Translations under genes and position numbers: made by a program
Source of the DNA: Blattamonas nauphoetae
Taxonomy: Eukaryota; Preaxostyla; Oxymonadida
Assembly: GCA_033064195.1 (NCBI GenBank)
Contig: JARBJD010000064.1
Location: 186,001 to 250,000, forward strand
Length of the DNA stretch: 64,000 nt
Direction of reading: 5' to 3'
Part shown: positions 1 to 11,800 of the stretch, piece after piece
How positions within the stretch are numbered: position 1 is the stretch's first letter
Layout: every line of letters starts with the position of its first letter
Notes under the pieces: generated by a model
Database searches by the model: none
What the model was told of the DNA's origin: nothing
The model's input: the letters and a program-made list of their open reading frames with translations, nothing else

Positions 1-80
1 TTTTTCCGGTTTGTCGAAGAGTCATTTGTGACAAAAAATGGGATATAATGAGAGAGCATGTGAAATGAAGGAGGAGAATG

Positions 81-3000
81 TCATCCTCCTTCCGCGAACC
101 CATGTGACCGAGACTGTAAGAACGATTCGTTCGTTGTCGAATTCTTTCCGAAAACGAGGCGAGCACGGAGTGAGAACGTGCGATCCAGCGCTTTTGTCAT
201 GTTTTCCTTCACTGACACAGAGAATCCAGTTTCTGTCCAGTTTGTCGCTGTCTCCATGTTCACTTCAATCGGAATCTGCGTCCCTTCCTTCTTCAACTTC
301 TCGTCCCATTCAAACACTCCCAGAAAGAGGCCACAAGGAATCAGTGTCGTCCCAACGATCTTCACTTCGAATGTCTTCGTCGTCTTGTTGAACGAACTCG
401 ACGATTGTGACGATGAGAGTGTTGGGATGAAGAGGGGAGCTGCAGCAATCCAATTCATTCCTTTGACGGAACAGGTTTCCGCTGAGATCCACGCTGACAA
501 TCCATCCAGAAATCCATCCCCAGCCTTTAAACTTCCAACCTCAATTTCTCCATCTCCCGAGCAGTGGATGTTCCGACGAGCTGAAGGGAAGAGAGAGCTT
601 GGAGGGATGTTGTTGTCGAATGACGACGTGCGGATCGACAGCTTCCCTCCCTTCATGTTCACAGCTCCATGCGCAAGATGATGGAACTCGTTCGAATGAA
701 CTTCCGTCGTGCAGTCAATCAGTTCGATCAGTCCTGTTTCCCACCTGCACACATCATCAGTCTCTCCTTCTTCATTTCCTGCCTGTTTCGTGGTGAACGA
801 TCCATCCTTCAACACGATCTCTCCTCGCGTGGCCTGAAGGAACACAAATGTCGAGGCTGTCCAATCAATCTCAACATCCACATTTCGGAATTCCACAAAC
901 GCTTCCGTCAGAGTGATCATCGCCGTTCCATCTGTGCTCGACGAACCAGAATGCACAGTCAGTGTCGGTTCTGATGAACTCCCATTCACAAACACAACAT
1001 GCGAACCTGTTGGAACAACCAGTGTTCTGGAAAGCGTCGTTTTGTCGAGCAGAGCGAATGTCGGGCGAGAGAAGCGAGTTCCAGCAACAATCCACGCTGA
1101 GTCGAGTGTCTGACACATTTTTCCTCGCTCTCCACACAAAACCGAAATATTTGTTGAACTTGTGTTGCAGAATATGGTGATTTCTTCTGGAATTTCATCC
1201 ACTGTGAACACGCCGTTTTCAATCGATATTTGATCAGAGACATCGTTCTTACAGATGATCGAGGTGATTGTGTAAGTCGAACCGTACTGAAGGGTGTCCG
1301 GCCACCCAATCGCCAAAGTCTCGGTTGACGATTCAGAGGATGTATTGAAGACAGCAGTCAAAGTGTCGGAGGAGTTCAGAGTGATGGTGTACGTCTTGTC
1401 CAGCTTCAAGTTCGTTCCCAAAAAATGGACAACAAGTGCTGTTTTGATTGTGTTGTACGAGAGTTCCACGTTTGTCACAAGAGGGCGATCGGGAACAAGA
1501 ATCACAACATCCTCGTTCACCAAGAAACCACTTGACGCGTCTCCCATCGGAATGACTCGGTATTCACTTTGATATTTGATGTGGGAGGGTGATTGTGTCG
1601 CATCCACATTGAATTCAGCTTTGGCGTGTGTGGAATTCATCAACTCAATCACAGCCAACGATTCCCACACTTGGTTGTCCTTCTTCAAGCACACTTTTCC
1701 CATCCCATCCTCCAAGTGTCGACCAATCAGCGTCACTTCAAGTTTGGTTCTATCTCCATTCAGATGGAAGTCAACATCTTCCACACGAGCAGGTTCAACA
1801 GGAACAAAGAACGAGATTCCAAAATCGACCAGTGTCTTCCCATCCGAACAAGAGAGCGAGTCGACAGTGTATGTTGTGTTGTACGACAGTTGAGAATCAG
1901 ATGGCGTCACGAATGGATAAAGACACGCGTCGAACACAGGCAGCAATCCTGATTCGCTTGTCGTCATTGTCAACACTCGTTTGTGGGAAGGAGTCTTTCC
2001 TGTCGATGTGGACAACAGGGTGAGGGAGTAGGGAGTGTTTGGCAGAAGAGCGGCAGTGGTGATTGTGAGAGAGATGAGTGACTTCTGATCTCCTTTCAAC
2101 TCGCTAGCTGCGATTGACTTCAGACGAGCTGGTTCTGAAGGCGTCCTGAACTTGCATCCATCGTTCTCGAACAGAATCGATTCACTCTCACCTTTTTGAA
2201 TCATCGACGTCAGAACATATTCATGTCCATACTTCACTGTGTTCGCTCCTGAGGGATACAACGTCACATCAACTGTCGACAACAGAGCGCTAGTCACTGT
2301 CACATTCACAGTGAAGATGTGATCAGCGTTGGAGGTAGTGAGAGGAGAGCCTGTGAAGACAAGTTCATATTGATCGTTTGGAGTGAGGGTACGTGATGAC
2401 AAAGTGAGGACAGACTTGTTCATTCCAGTTGCGACGATCGAGTCGATGGATATGAGGCGACGTGGTTCAGCCATGATCTTGACGAAATTGGATTCGAAGA
2501 AGTGAGTGGTTGTCGTCGACGACACTGTTTGAGAGAACTCAGTCACATTGTATTCCACTCCATACGACAGTTCAGCATCTGACAACGGATACAGCAAGGC
2601 TGACCCCATCCACGCATCGTCCGAAACACTGAACGTCATCGAAACAACGTGCTTCACTGACGAACCAACTGACAGCGAAACATCGTATGTCTCATCTGTC
2701 TCAAGTTCCTTTCCTTCCATTCTGAACTCAACTTTCTTGTCTTTCTCCAAATATCTAGCAAATGTGAAGGTCACAAGGCGCATCGGTTCCGATTCTGTGG
2801 TGAATGTCAATCCAGAATGATAAAGAACAGAATTTCCTTCTTTGTCTTCAACTCCTTCCACTGTGTATGTCGTCGAATACGAAAGCTCAATCTCAGAAAC
2901 ATCTGTCGAGAACAGAACGGCCGTCCCACTTCCTGTCAATCCTCTTTCATCAAATGATGCAGAGATGGTCTTCGATCCTGACAGTTTAATCTTGTACGGC

Positions 3001-6000
3001 CCATTCTTCATCCCTCGTCCAGAACACGAAAACGACACTTTCTTCTCCTTGTCCAGTTTTCCAGTCAGCATGATCCCAGTCAGACGACTCGGTTCAGGCG
3101 TCACAGGGAAAGTCAGTCCACCATCAACATGAAGCGTCCGAGCATTCGCCATGTTCGTCGTCATCCCAATCACTTTGTATGTTCCTCCATATTTCAGTTC
3201 GGCTGTCGGATGGAGTTGGGCTGTGCCTGACCCAGACCCATCGGAAGCGAATGTCACAACGAGTGTGGGTGTGTCGGTTTCGTCGGCCGTGTTCTCCAGT
3301 GACACAGAATACTCTCCAGCAACCATGTGATGTCCAACAAATCCAATCGTCGTCGAGTTCGAGTGCTCACCAACTGTGGGAAGATTCACTTTGGTCAGGC
3401 GCGATGGTTCAGCAATCGTTTCAAAGACAAGGTCAGACTCAAAATAAACTGATTGTGACGAAGAATTCAGCATTCCACTCACTTCATAAATCGTTCCATA
3501 TTTCAGTCCAATTTCACCAACTTCAGCCGTTCCATAAAGAAGTCCATCGATTGTCCCTTTCCCAGACGAATCGAATGACACACTCATCGTCTCAGTCCCA
3601 GACAATCCTTTCGACCGAGTCATCGTCACTGTGTACTCCCCAGAAAGACCAATCCCAGACAGCGACACAACTCCCTTCTTGTCCTGATCCGAATAATCAA
3701 CAATCGGATTCAGAGTGGTCAGACGAGGCGGTTCTGGAATGATCTCGACGGTGATGGCTTCGAAGAAGTAAGTGGTTGTCGTCGACGACACTGTTTGAGA
3801 GAACTCAGTCACATTGTATTCCACTCCATACCACAGTTCAGCCGATGACAATGGATACAGCAAGGCTGACCCCATCCACGCATCGTCCGAAGCACTGAAC
3901 TTCATCGAAACAACGTGCTTCACTGACGAACCAACTGACAGCGAAACATCGTATGTCTCATCTGTCTCAAGTTTCTGTCCTGTCATTCTGAACTCAACTT
4001 TCTTGTCTTTCTCCAAATATCTTTCAATCCTGAAGGTCACAAGGCGCATCGGTTCCGATTCTGTTGTGAATGTCAATCCAGAATGATAAAGAACAGAAAC
4101 TCCATCCTTGTCTTCAACTCCTTCCACTGTGTACGTCGTCGAATACGAAAGCTCAATCTCAGAAACATCTGTCGAGAACAGAATTGCCTTCCCAATTCCG
4201 CTTTCGGCTCCAGTCGCTGTCACAAAAATCTCTTTCTGAGTCGATGTTCCAGAAACATTCACAAACACTGAATACTTCAGGTTTGGAGTCAGTGCTCGTC
4301 CAGTCACGGAGAACACAGCTGTCTTCATCGAATCTTCGTATTTCGAAAGCACCAATGACACAATTCGAGCAGGTTCAGATGGTGTCGAGAATGATCCCAC
4401 AGTGATCGTCGGTGTGTGCAGTCCATCCACACTCACAGCCGACAACACTTTGTACCTTCGTTCATACAGCAGAGCGGGGGCTGTCAGCGGATACAGAACA
4501 GCGGTCCACGTTGACAACGACGTCAGAGACGAAGGCGACAGTTCAACTGTTGTGGAGTGAGGAGGAGACACAGCGTCGTCGGTCTCCAGCCTTAACGTGT
4601 ATCGAGCTCCAACCAGGTTCGTTCCCTCAAATCTCAACTGAGTCCAATCCCAGTCGTTTGTCTGATCGACTCTTTCCAGCGTCGATGCGGGATACGGAAT
4701 CGTGAATGTGTAAACTGATTCCATCCGAACCAACTCTCCATCACATCGAACTTCCTCAATCGTGTATTCCATCCCATACTTCAACTTGTTCGATTCTGTC
4801 GATGACATTTCGTGTGTCACTGTCAGCGCGGACTGGTTCTCAAACACAGGAACTGTCGTCACTTCAGAATCGTCCGAGCCTCGAACAACCATCGAATACG
4901 TTCCACTCGTCAAGTAGATTCCAGTCACATCAATCTGTCCAGTCTCAGCATCCACAGGCGAGGCTGTCGCAGACAGGACGAAAGGAGGGAAGACGTTGCC
5001 TCCCCAAGACCACCTTCTGACTGAATATGCCGCTGAAGGCGGTGAAGGCAGAATTCCGTCTGCCCCGCTTGTCACAATTCCTTGGCCAGTGGTCGAAGGA
5101 TGATTCGGGAGACCAAACTCGACATGAACGAGGCGAGGCAGAAGGCAGCCCGAAAGAAGGAAGCTCATCGTCCCACTCAGTGCTTCGCTCGCTGTCACTG
5201 TGATTGTTGCGGCGTCGTCAGCAAAATTAATGACAGGCTCTGAGATTGTGAACGTATCTGTGTGTTTTGGGATCAGAACAGTGTTGTTTTCGATTGCTGT
5301 ACCGCCGGACTCTTGACATAAATACAATCCAACTGTCGAAGATGTATTGCAGTGGATGAAACAATCAGCAAGGTTGAGTGCAGAGTAAGTCGCCAGACCA
5401 ACATCTGCAGCATTTGCGTACTTGGTGCCTGCTTTGTTGTCTCTGAACAGTGCAGAGTGGAAGAGAAGCGGCTGAACTTCGAAGATGAACACAGCTCCTC
5501 CATAAAACCCCGTCTCACACTCCACAAACGCAGTGTTGAACACAGTGAACTTACAGAAGGTCGAGTAGATTGTTCCCCCTCTTCCGTGAGAGAAGCTCTT
5601 GTCGAAGAAGCAGTGGCTGATCGTCGCCGCTTGAGCACGGTAGACTAGAAGTGATCCAGCAGAGGAGCCATCGACCTTGACAGTCACCTTGCATTCAGTG
5701 AAAGAGCAGTTTGTGACGAAACACGGTTTCAGATTGTTTAAGTCGCTCTGAAAATGGACAGCTCCTCCATCGTTCCCAGAAACAGTTGCTGTGCAGTCGT
5801 CGAAGAAGCAGCAGATCAGAGTGAGTGGAACAGCGACATCTCGGATGAGGATCGCGGCTCCTCCAAGATGGCCAGTATCAGCTGAGGTCATGTGACAATA
5901 CGTGCAATGGCTGTATTTCACAGAAGTGCATTCCAAACTGACATTGAACAGACGGCCAGTTTGTGTGATGTTGCGATGGGATTCGTCGACGACCAAGTTT

Positions 6001-6989
6001 GACTGTCGCGAGCAGTCGGAGAAGGACGTGTTCAGCGCATGCAGCGACCCTCCGAAATGCACATCAAGAAATGCTGTGCCCTCGTCGTGGTTCGTGCACG
6101 AAGAGACTCTGTTGTTGCTCACGTGCTGGCTTATCGACGATCCGAACATTGGCGAGGTTGGACGCGCCAGTTGCGAAGTGCTGCTCACGTTCACGAAGGC
6201 GGCGTTCGAGAGAGATGTACGAACCGAGATCGATCCGAAATCAACAATCGGCGATGTGGCGAGCGTGTTCAGTCCAAACGAGAAAAGCGGTCCTGTCCCG
6301 AGCGCCAAAACTTCGTGTGAGAATGCGACGTCGTTTCCGAATATCGTCGTCTCCGCAACACAAACATCAAACGTATTCGATGATTCAGCACGATTTAAGG
6401 AGATCATCCGGGATTGCGCGGTCAGAGAAGGGGGCAGACCAACAAGCGGAAACATGTGGTCGTTCGTCGAGGTGTAACGCGACGACAACACTGAAATCGA
6501 ACTCCCATGTGCTGATTTCAAGCTGATAACAACAAAAGGCGATTGGAGAGACGACGAAATGATCTCACAATCAGAGATTGTCACATTCGATTCGTCGACG
6601 GTGCAGATCGCGCTATTCCACACAACACTCTCCAATGTCCACCATGTCATCGTCACACTCGAGTTCACTATGCCCAGAATCGGAATCCGCTCGGATGAGA
6701 TCTTGTTCGACATTTCGGACGATGATTGTGAGTCGGATTTCACTTGGTTCGTGTGAACAAGTCGAGATCCGTGTCCCGCTAAACTCACCGTTTCTGACCG
6801 AAAGATGTGGTTTGAAGCATGGAAAGTGGCACGTCCAACTTCAGTGAGGTTTCTGGCAGCATTGTTTTCGTTTGTAAAGATGGACGATTGAGCGTTCAGA
6901 AATGCGTCGAAAGACTGGAACGATGAACCAGGTGGTTCATAGAAACCATAGGCGACATTTAAGAGTGCCAACAAGAAGAGCACCATCAT
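81..6989 (-). CDS. Giant secreted beta-helix / Ig-like repeat protein (gene A)
   Basis: Continuous frame of 2302 residues from the first ATG before a hydrophobic core (MMVLFLLALLNVAYG, a signal peptide); upstream codons in frame lack an ATG. Residues ~30-600 form a Cys-rich right-handed beta-helix with GGA(I/V) and 'FxxC/FxDN' repeats resembling chlamydial Pmp repeats. About 12 Ig-like modules of ~100 residues follow (~680-1930), joined by linkers such as SEPARI, SEPMRL, PEPPRL and AEPSRL. The last ~370 residues are again beta-helix-like. Many N-x-S/T sites fit secretion. No transmembrane helix is visible, and unlike genes B-E the C-terminus (HGFAEGG) is not a KDEL-type tetrapeptide. Only 80 bp follow the stop inside the window, so a spliced 3' exon cannot be excluded. 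The function is unknown; adhesion or surface recognition is an inference from the fold. First of three tandem paralogues. Confidence 0.85.
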   Translation of the reverse strand: MMVLFLLALLNVAYGFYEPPGSSFQSFDAFLNAQSSIFTNENNAARNLTEVGRATFHASNHIFRSETVSLAGHGSRLVHTNQVKSDSQSSSEMSNKISSERIPILGIVNSSVTMTWWTLESVVWNSAICTVDESNVTISDCEIISSSLQSPFVVISLKSAHGSSISVLSSRYTSTNDHMFPLVGLPPSLTAQSRMISLNRAESSNTFDVCVAETTIFGNDVAFSHEVLALGTGPLFSFGLNTLATSPIVDFGSISVRTSLSNAAFVNVSSTSQLARPTSPMFGSSISQHVSNNRVSSCTNHDEGTAFLDVHFGGSLHALNTSFSDCSRQSNLVVDESHRNITQTGRLFNVSLECTSVKYSHCTYCHMTSADTGHLGGAAILIRDVAVPLTLICCFFDDCTATVSGNDGGAVHFQSDLNNLKPCFVTNCSFTECKVTVKVDGSSAGSLLVYRAQAATISHCFFDKSFSHGRGGTIYSTFCKFTVFNTAFVECETGFYGGAVFIFEVQPLLFHSALFRDNKAGTKYANAADVGLATYSALNLADCFIHCNTSSTVGLYLCQESGGTAIENNTVLIPKHTDTFTISEPVINFADDAATITVTASEALSGTMSFLLSGCLLPRLVHVEFGLPNHPSTTGQGIVTSGADGILPSPPSAAYSVRRWSWGGNVFPPFVLSATASPVDAETGQIDVTGIYLTSGTYSMVVRGSDDSEVTTVPVFENQSALTVTHEMSSTESNKLKYGMEYTIEEVRCDGELVRMESVYTFTIPYPASTLERVDQTNDWDWTQLRFEGTNLVGARYTLRLETDDAVSPPHSTTVELSPSSLTSLSTWTAVLYPLTAPALLYERRYKVLSAVSVDGLHTPTITVGSFSTPSEPARIVSLVLSKYEDSMKTAVFSVTGRALTPNLKYSVFVNVSGTSTQKEIFVTATGAESGIGKAILFSTDVSEIELSYSTTYTVEGVEDKDGVSVLYHSGLTFTTESEPMRLVTFRIERYLEKDKKVEFRMTGQKLETDETYDVSLSVGSSVKHVVSMKFSASDDAWMGSALLYPLSSAELWYGVEYNVTEFSQTVSSTTTTYFFEAITVEIIPEPPRLTTLNPIVDYSDQDKKGVVSLSGIGLSGEYTVTMTRSKGLSGTETMSVSFDSSGKGTIDGLLYGTAEVGEIGLKYGTIYEVSGMLNSSSQSVYFESDLVFETIAEPSRLTKVNLPTVGEHSNSTTIGFVGHHMVAGEYSVSLENTADETDTPTLVVTFASDGSGSGTAQLHPTAELKYGGTYKVIGMTTNMANARTLHVDGGLTFPVTPEPSRLTGIMLTGKLDKEKKVSFSCSGRGMKNGPYKIKLSGSKTISASFDERGLTGSGTAVLFSTDVSEIELSYSTTYTVEGVEDKEGNSVLYHSGLTFTTESEPMRLVTFTFARYLEKDKKVEFRMEGKELETDETYDVSLSVGSSVKHVVSMTFSVSDDAWMGSALLYPLSDAELSYGVEYNVTEFSQTVSSTTTTHFFESNFVKIMAEPRRLISIDSIVATGMNKSVLTLSSRTLTPNDQYELVFTGSPLTTSNADHIFTVNVTVTSALLSTVDVTLYPSGANTVKYGHEYVLTSMIQKGESESILFENDGCKFRTPSEPARLKSIAASELKGDQKSLISLTITTAALLPNTPYSLTLLSTSTGKTPSHKRVLTMTTSESGLLPVFDACLYPFVTPSDSQLSYNTTYTVDSLSCSDGKTLVDFGISFFVPVEPARVEDVDFHLNGDRTKLEVTLIGRHLEDGMGKVCLKKDNQVWESLAVIELMNSTHAKAEFNVDATQSPSHIKYQSEYRVIPMGDASSGFLVNEDVVILVPDRPLVTNVELSYNTIKTALVVHFLGTNLKLDKTYTITLNSSDTLTAVFNTSSESSTETLAIGWPDTLQYGSTYTITSIICKNDVSDQISIENGVFTVDEIPEEITIFCNTSSTNISVLCGERGKMCQTLDSAWIVAGTRFSRPTFALLDKTTLSRTLVVPTGSHVVFVNGSSSEPTLTVHSGSSSTDGTAMITLTEAFVEFRNVDVEIDWTASTFVFLQATRGEIVLKDGSFTTKQAGNEEGETDDVCRWETGLIELIDCTTEVHSNEFHHLAHGAVNMKGGKLSIRTSSFDNNIPPSSLFPSARRNIHCSGDGEIEVGSLKAGDGFLDGLSAWISAETCSVKGMNWIAAAPLFIPTLSSSQSSSSFNKTTKTFEVKIVGTTLIPCGLFLGVFEWDEKLKKEGTQIPIEVNMETATNWTETGFSVSVKENMTKALDRTFSLRARLVFGKNSTTNESFLQSRSHGFAEGG

Positions 6990-7022
6990 GTGTCGATTGT
7001 GATCGTTTCCTGCAAAAACCAA

Positions 7023-8896
7023 ATAATACTTTGATCGAAATCAAACTAAGATTCTCCAGGAATAGGTTCTGTTTGTTGTAGTTGTTGTCAAGAGAAACTA
7101 ACCATCGAAATAAGAAACGATTAAAGATATTGAGATGAGATGATAATCAGAAAATGAAGAAGAACAGTGTTCAAACAAGTTGAAAGAAACAAATCAAGAC
7201 AAATAGTGGGTTTCCGCGATGACTCGAATCGAATGACTGTGAGCAATCTGGCGATGTTCGAGCTCATATGAGGATATGTCCTGTAATTCCTGATCAGAAG
7301 CTATTGGATGGATGGATTCTGCTGAAGAGTGATGGGTTGAGGAGGAAGGAAAGGACAATGACAGTTCGACTTGGAATGTCAAGTGTGAATCTGGTTTGGG
7401 ATCATTTCTTGTGAATTAATGAAAGTGGGCTAAGGATGTGGATTTGGTTGAGAAACGGTGAATCTCAGAATCTGGTGTTGTTCTTATTGGCAGTGGGATT
7501 CTGAAATGTGGTAGTGCATGATGTCCTCGGATGGAAAGTGGCGTGCAGATGGGCAGTCAGTGGGGGTGTCAGGTGTGTTGAATCGAGACGCGATGTTCAC
7601 TTCGGATGATGCTGTTGGAGTGTGAAGTGTGATGCGAGAGACGAGTCACTTCGGCTGTGATGTCTGCATGGCAAGTTGTGGGTGTGTGGCGATGCTGACC
7701 AATCTGTGTCGTGTTTGGTATTTGGGATGTCACCCTTCACGATGGTGATCGTGTTGCGAGGAAATGAGCTGGTGAGTGTAGTGCTGACTGTGCTCAATGG
7801 AGACGAGGATGGTGTCAACACGAACCATGTTGGGTGCAATGTTGGCAGAGACCTTCTGAAATGGGAGTGATGAATGGGAAGGTGCTGTTGGATGGTGTGG
7901 AAGAATCGACTGCGATTGGAGAGGGAGAGGAGGGGCTGAGAAGAGGGAAGTGAGTGCTCGGCGATTGTTGTTGGATGGGGAGATCTTGCGACGATGAGGG
8001 GTTTGTCAGCTGTGAAGTGAGTGGGAGATGGAGTGGCGAAGTTCACGATGATGGACAATTCTTTCGATGTGATCTGGATGAAGCGATTGGTGCGTGATCT
8101 TGCGAGGATAGACGAGATGGAATAATGGTTGTTTGAAGGTCTCGATTTGTGGGTGTTGTCAGGTTCTGCTGCGTAGGAGGAGATTTTGAGTGTTGATTAG
8201 AGCAGTGACGATGTGAGCGGAGTGTGTGGTTCTGCGTGTTCCGAACAAGTTGGAGTCATTCTGAAGTGGTGTGTGGACGTAATTTGGATGAGAAATGATT
8301 GAGATGTCAGTTTGGTATCGAATTGGTGAGGAGCTCGGAGATGTGAATCGTCATTGTGGGAGTTGTTCGGAGGGAATGTGCTGACGAGTGAAGATCTAGT
8401 TCTGCTCAAAGGAGACGAAGAATGGGTTGATGGAAAAGGTGCCAGTGTGGGCGTGGAGAAAAGAGTTCTGATTTTGGGGAGATGAGGAGTTTGGAGAGAT
8501 CGAAGGGCGAGTGACGATCGGCTGAGACAGTGCGAATATGGGCGAGGGATCGGAACGACAGTTGTGTGGTAGGCATCGAGACGAGGCTTCCGTTGGGATG
8601 GTGGGCTGTCATCTGAAAATGGAGAGTTTGGTGAAGGCTGGTGGAGAACAAGAGGAAAGATGTGAGTTTGGGTTTTCTGGGTTAGAGTCAAAGCAGTTTG
8701 TTGTGAGAATTGGTTGTGGCGCTGAACGAGGGTTGAGCTGTAAGGTCTGATTGTTTGCGTCTGATGGAGAGACTGAGGATCGAGTATTGTGTCGATGTGT
8801 GTGAATCTTCAGAGCAGAGCGAGTCTGATGGTTTGGTCATTGGGATGTGAATTGCATAGCGATGGGTCCAGTTGAGGTGTGTTGTGTGATTGGAGG
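7023..8896. other. 1.9-kb spacer between genes A and B
   Basis: No convincing gene. Minus-strand frames at 7597-8058 and 8197-8691 are low-complexity Ser/Pro/His-rich. The second differs in frame from its near-identical copy in the next spacer because of one A more or less at about 8458, so neither looks protein-constrained. From about 7400 to 8880 the plus strand is strongly G/T-rich, and this flips to C/A-rich exactly at the stop of gene B (8897). It may hold a decayed gene end or regulatory DNA; I cannot tell. Confidence 0.6.
7050..7065 (-). promoter_or_regulatory. Conserved upstream element of gene A
   Basis: The 16-mer GATTCTCCAGGAATAG (plus-strand reading) lies ~60 bp upstream of the gene A ATG. 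It recurs upstream of genes B (16004) and C (23743). In C it is kept although the DNA between it and the ATG has diverged and gained several dozen bases. The role (promoter, 5' UTR or leader exon) is an inference. Confidence 0.35.
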
Positions 8897-11800
8897 TCAG
8901 AGTTCGTCAGAATACTGCTTCGTCAATTCTTCTTCCTCTCCCGACACCAAACGAAGCGAACACCCCGAGAATGACGATCCTGCTCGACTAATCACTGGCA
9001 ACACTCTTCCTCTAACCACCACAAGTCCAACAGAATCACATCCAGACAAGCAACGAACAATCTTCCGCTTCCCATCCACAATAGGAATTCCGAATGAGTC
9101 CCGATCCAAAACAGCCCCACTCACACTTGTCTCTTCAAACCAACTCCCACACAAGTCGATCTTTGTTTGTCCGACTCCAACACTCCACACGGTAACTCCT
9201 CCTCTCTTTTCTTCTCCACTTCCTGACCACGAGACACAACTGTCCATAAACACATTCCCCAACAACTCAAGTTCTTTCCGTTCTCCAACATTCGAACCCC
9301 CAACGACAACAATCAACACCCCTCCCTTCTTCGACGATCCGCTTCTTCCTTCCACTGTCCCACAATCAGAGAATCTGCAATTCTCAATCGACATCTTCTC
9401 TTGCCATGTTTCAACAGCAATCACTCCCATTCTATCCCCCACAACCCCACTCTCAACTCGCTCTGTCGACACAAACACACAATCCCTCATCGAAAAACAC
9501 GATTCTTTTGATTTCGATGAGAAATCAACAAGTGGAACGTTTCGAGTCTCAACTCCAATGAATCTGTTCGATGTCAAATCAAGTGACACTTCCTTCTTCA
9601 ACGATGAACAATTCACAAGAAGTATGCCTGACTCCATCTCAACTCCCTCCATCACAATCTTCTCAACTGACAACGACCCTCCCAACCAACTCACAAGCCC
9701 CATCCCAACTCCCTCTCCCTTCCATCCACTCACGATCGACATTGAACGAACAACACACTCCCCAAACCCACTTAACACAGTTCTCACTCTCTTCTCTCTC
9801 ATCTCCCAACCACTCGGCAGAATCAATCGAACTCCCACAATCACAACTCGTCCTCCTGACACGGACACCACTCCTTCCACTCCATCTTCAGACAAATCTC
9901 CAGATGACACCTTCAAGTCGTTCTCTCCCTCAAACAATCCTCCAATCTCCACCTCCTTCTCGCCCACAACCACTCGACCTCCAAATCCAACCGATTCGTC
10001 AATCTTCACAACCACTCCCGATACTCCTTCATCTTCTCCCACTCTCCATCCCACCAACACTGACTCGCACGGCTTTCCAATCGTTCCACATTCCGAAATC
10101 TCTGAGCTTCCTCCTTCTCTCACAATCACTTCCAACACCTTTTGATATCCCGTTTCAAAACTCAGTGTTCCAGAATGAAGAATCTCTCCATCGTCATTCA
10201 GAAGTGGTTTCACATCTGTCAGCGTGTATCGCGTGTTGTATTGCAGCTTTCCATTCTTCCCAATCGACACTCCTTCTGATTCACCCTCTGACGATGTCTT
10301 GAACCGAACTATAATTCTCACCTTGTTGTTCAGCGTCACATCATACTCTGTTCCAACAATGAAATCTGTTCCTTTCAATTGGATCTTGCATATGTTCTGA
10401 AGTGAGTTCAGAAACTCACAATGGATCGATGTGATATGAGGAGGTGCAGGAACAAGAATCACAACATCCTCATTGACAAAGAAACCACTTGACGCGTCTC
10501 CCATCGGAACAACTTGGTATTCATTTTGATATTTGATGTGTGAGGGTGATTGCGTCTCATCCACATTGAATTCAGCGTAGGCGTGAGTGGAATTCATCAA
10601 CTCAATCACATCCAACGATTCCCACACCTGGTTGTCCTTCTTCAAGCACACTTTTCCCATCCCCTCCGCCAAGTGTCGACCAATCAGTGTCACTTCAAGT
10701 CGTCGTCGATTCCCACTCAGATGGAAGTCAACGTCCTCTACACGAGCAGGTTCAACAGGAATTGAGAACGAGAGTCCAAAATCAACCAGTGTCTTCCCTT
10801 CTGACCACGAGAGCGAGTCGACATTGTATGTTGTGTTATACGACAGTTGAGAACCAGATAGCGTCACGAACGGATAAAGACAAGCGTCGAACACAGGCAG
10901 CAATCCTGCTTCGGTCGTCGTCATTGTCAACACTCGTTTGTGGGAAGGAGTCTGTCCTGTCCATGTGGACAACAGGGTGAGGGAGTAGGGAGTATTTGGC
11001 AGAAGAGCGGCAGTGGTGATTGTGAGAGAGATGAGTGACTTCTGATCTCCTTTCAACTCGCTAGCTGCGATTGACTTCAGACGAGCTGGTTCTGAAGGCG
11101 TCCTGAACTTGCATCCATCGTTCTCGAACAGAATCGATTCACTCTCACCTTTTTGAATCATCGACGTCAGAACATATTCATGTCCATACTTCACTGTGTT
11201 CGCTCCTGAGGGATACAACGTCACATCAACTGTCGACGACAGAGCGCTAGTCACTGTCACATTCACAGCGAAGATGTGATCAGCGTTGGAGGCGGTGAGT
11301 GGAGAGCCTGTGAAGACAAGTTCATATTGATCGTTTGGAGTGAGGGTACGTGATGACAAAGTGAGGACAGACTTGTTCATTCCAGTTGCGACGATCGAGT
11401 CGATGGATATGAGGCGACGTGGTTCAGCCATGATCTTGACGAAATTGGATTCGAAGAAGTGAGTGGTTGTCGTCGACGACACTGTTTGAGAGAACTCAGT
11501 CACATTGTATTCCACTCCATACCACAGTTCAGCCGATGACAATGGATACAGCAAGGCTGACCCCATCCACGCATCGTCCGAAGCACTGAACTTCATCGAA
11601 ACAAAGTGCTTCACTGACGAACCAATCGACAGCGAAACATCGTATGTCTCATCTGTCTCAAGTTTCTGTCCTGTCATTCTGAACTCAACTTTCTTGTCTT
11701 TCTCCAAATATCTTTCAATCCTGAAGGTCACAAGGCGCATCGGTTCCGATCCAGTTGTGAATGTCAATCCAGAATGATAAAGAACAGAAACTCCATCTTT

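Noticed and set aside
2400-4400. Regular internal repeats that could suggest a CRISPR array or minisatellite
   Set aside because: The ~300-bp units translate into Ig-like modules with conserved EPxRL linkers; they are protein-domain repeats.
8197-8691. Minus-strand Ser/Pro/His frames in the spacer (also 7597-8058 and the copies near 16.6 and 17.2 kb)
   Set aside because: Low complexity, and one is out of frame between near-identical copies, so there is no sign of protein constraint.
8847-10145. 432-codon plus-strand frame (and its copy at 17802-19100)
   Set aside because: It lies antisense to the C-terminal beta-helix of genes B and C. Its Ser/Thr/Pro composition is the mirror of Gly/Val/Glu codons, and it has no domain or start context.
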